Source of the DNA: JBGSKY01 sp041740995
Lineage (GTDB): Bacteria > Planctomycetota > Planctomycetia > Pirellulales > Pirellulaceae
Direction of reading: 5' to 3'
Assembly: GCA_041740995.1 (NCBI GenBank)
Contig: JBGSKY010000274.1
Span: forward strand, 139,883-203,882
DNA length: 64,000 bases
Within the stretch, counting starts at the first letter, position 1; each line of letters opens with the position of its first letter. The position numbers and the translations under genes were made by a program. The notes beneath the pieces are model-generated. The model ran no database searches. It was given only the letters and a program-made list of their open reading frames with translations, and was not told the origin of the DNA. This document shows positions 63,650 to 64,000 of this stretch, piece by piece.

Positions 63650-64000
63650 TTACTTGGACGTACCGCGTTGGATCGCAGTTTTCACCGCTTTACCCATGTC
63701 TGCTGGTGAGGGGGCGACCACAATGCCAGCCGCCTCCAAAGCTGCGGTTTTCTCTGCGGCGGTACCTTTGCCACCAGTAATAATTGCGCCAGCGTGACCC
63801 ATGCGTTTGCCTGGAGGTGCAGTTCCACCGGCGATGAATGCAGCGACCGGTTTTGTGACATGTTTGGCCACATACTCGGCGGCCTTCTCTTCGGCATCTC
63901 CGCCAATTTCGCCGATCATCAGAATAACTTCTGTTTGATCGTCTTCTTCGTAGAGCTTAAATAAATCGATAAATGATGTGCCGACGATCGGATCGCCACC
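63650..64000 (-). CDS. sucD: Succinate--CoA ligase, alpha subunit (C-terminal part, gene continues past the window)
   Basis: The frame is open to the last base. Reading back from the edge it starts 'GGDPIVGTSFIDLFKLYEED', then 'VILMIGEIGGDAEEKAAEYV', 'VAAFIAGGTAPPGKRMGHAG', 'IITGGKGTAAEKTAALEAA' and a C-terminus ending 'GKAVKTAIQRGTSK'. This is the C-terminal (ligase/CoA) domain of the alpha subunit, in which 'GKRMGHAGAI' carries the active-site His that is phosphorylated. It makes ATP/GTP from succinyl-CoA in the citric acid cycle. About two thirds of the gene and its start lie beyond the window; the beta subunit (sucC) is presumably upstream there. Confidence 0.93.
   Translation of the reverse strand, partial: GGDPIVGTSFIDLFKLYEEDDQTEVILMIGEIGGDAEEKAAEYVAKHVTKPVAAFIAGGTAPPGKRMGHAGAIITGGKGTAAEKTAALEAAGIVVAPSPADMGKAVKTAIQRGTSK

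Overview
The window reads as ordinary chromosome of a planctomycete, most likely the Pirellula/Rhodopirellula branch (Pirellulaceae). The evidence is the gene families, not a database match: paired DUF1501 and DUF1549/DUF1553 (PSD1) proteins, a DUF1559 pseudopilin-like protein followed by a small lipoprotein, two PEP-CTERM proteins, secreted proteins opening with the LEPR-like 'LEQRQMLA' motif and carrying dockerin-type EF-hand pairs, a GEVED domain and a 15-kb surface-protein gene. Base composition looks moderate throughout and no large island of foreign composition was noticed. No rRNA, tRNA, CRISPR array, transposase, integrase or phage gene was seen.

Layout. 1-6.5 kb: end of a membrane protein, an HD phosphohydrolase, a TerC transporter, then a tight nagB - rhomboid - aroB run. 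6.4-9.2 kb: a PEP-CTERM protein overlapping the aroB end, and a DUF1559/lipoprotein pair. 9.2-16.1 kb, all minus strand: a LigD-phosphoesterase-like protein, the overlapping ergothioneine pair egtD-egtB, an ABC-2 permease and an ABC exporter whose nucleotide-binding motifs are all degraded. 16.5-31.6 kb: one uninterrupted 5015-residue secreted mosaic protein. 31.9-40.5 kb: thioredoxin, an animal-type haem peroxidase with an N-terminal dockerin pair, a DUF3500 protein, a DUF1501 protein and a PSD1 protein whose signal peptide and haem motif are cut off by an in-frame TGA. 40.5-44.5 kb: the GDP-fucose genes (fcl, gmd) flanked by two copies of a 127-bp repeat, next to a MITE-like palindromic element. 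44.6-52.4 kb: a lipoprotein, nrdR, a second PEP-CTERM protein, a DrrAB-like ABC exporter, a GT1 glycosyltransferase behind a perfect 24-bp palindrome, and a solute-binding-like lipoprotein. 52.6-64 kb: xylB, a Gfo/Idh/MocA oxidoreductase, a receiver-like protein, clpB, a fatty-acid desaturase, a cNMP-binding/FAD-reductase fusion, a pyrophosphate-type phosphofructokinase and the end of sucD.

Working together: nagB, aroB, gmd/fcl, xylB, pfk and sucD are central or sugar metabolism. egtBD, the peroxidase, thioredoxin and the cNMP-reductase suggest redox handling. The giant protein, peroxidase, PEP-CTERM, DUF1501/PSD1 and DUF1559 proteins are exported or surface material. I found no defence or biosynthetic system that I can call new. 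The most unusual items are the ABC exporter with an apparently dead ATPase, the giant protein with a metzincin-like domain that has lost its zinc site, the truncated PSD1 gene, and three families of small palindromic intergenic repeats.
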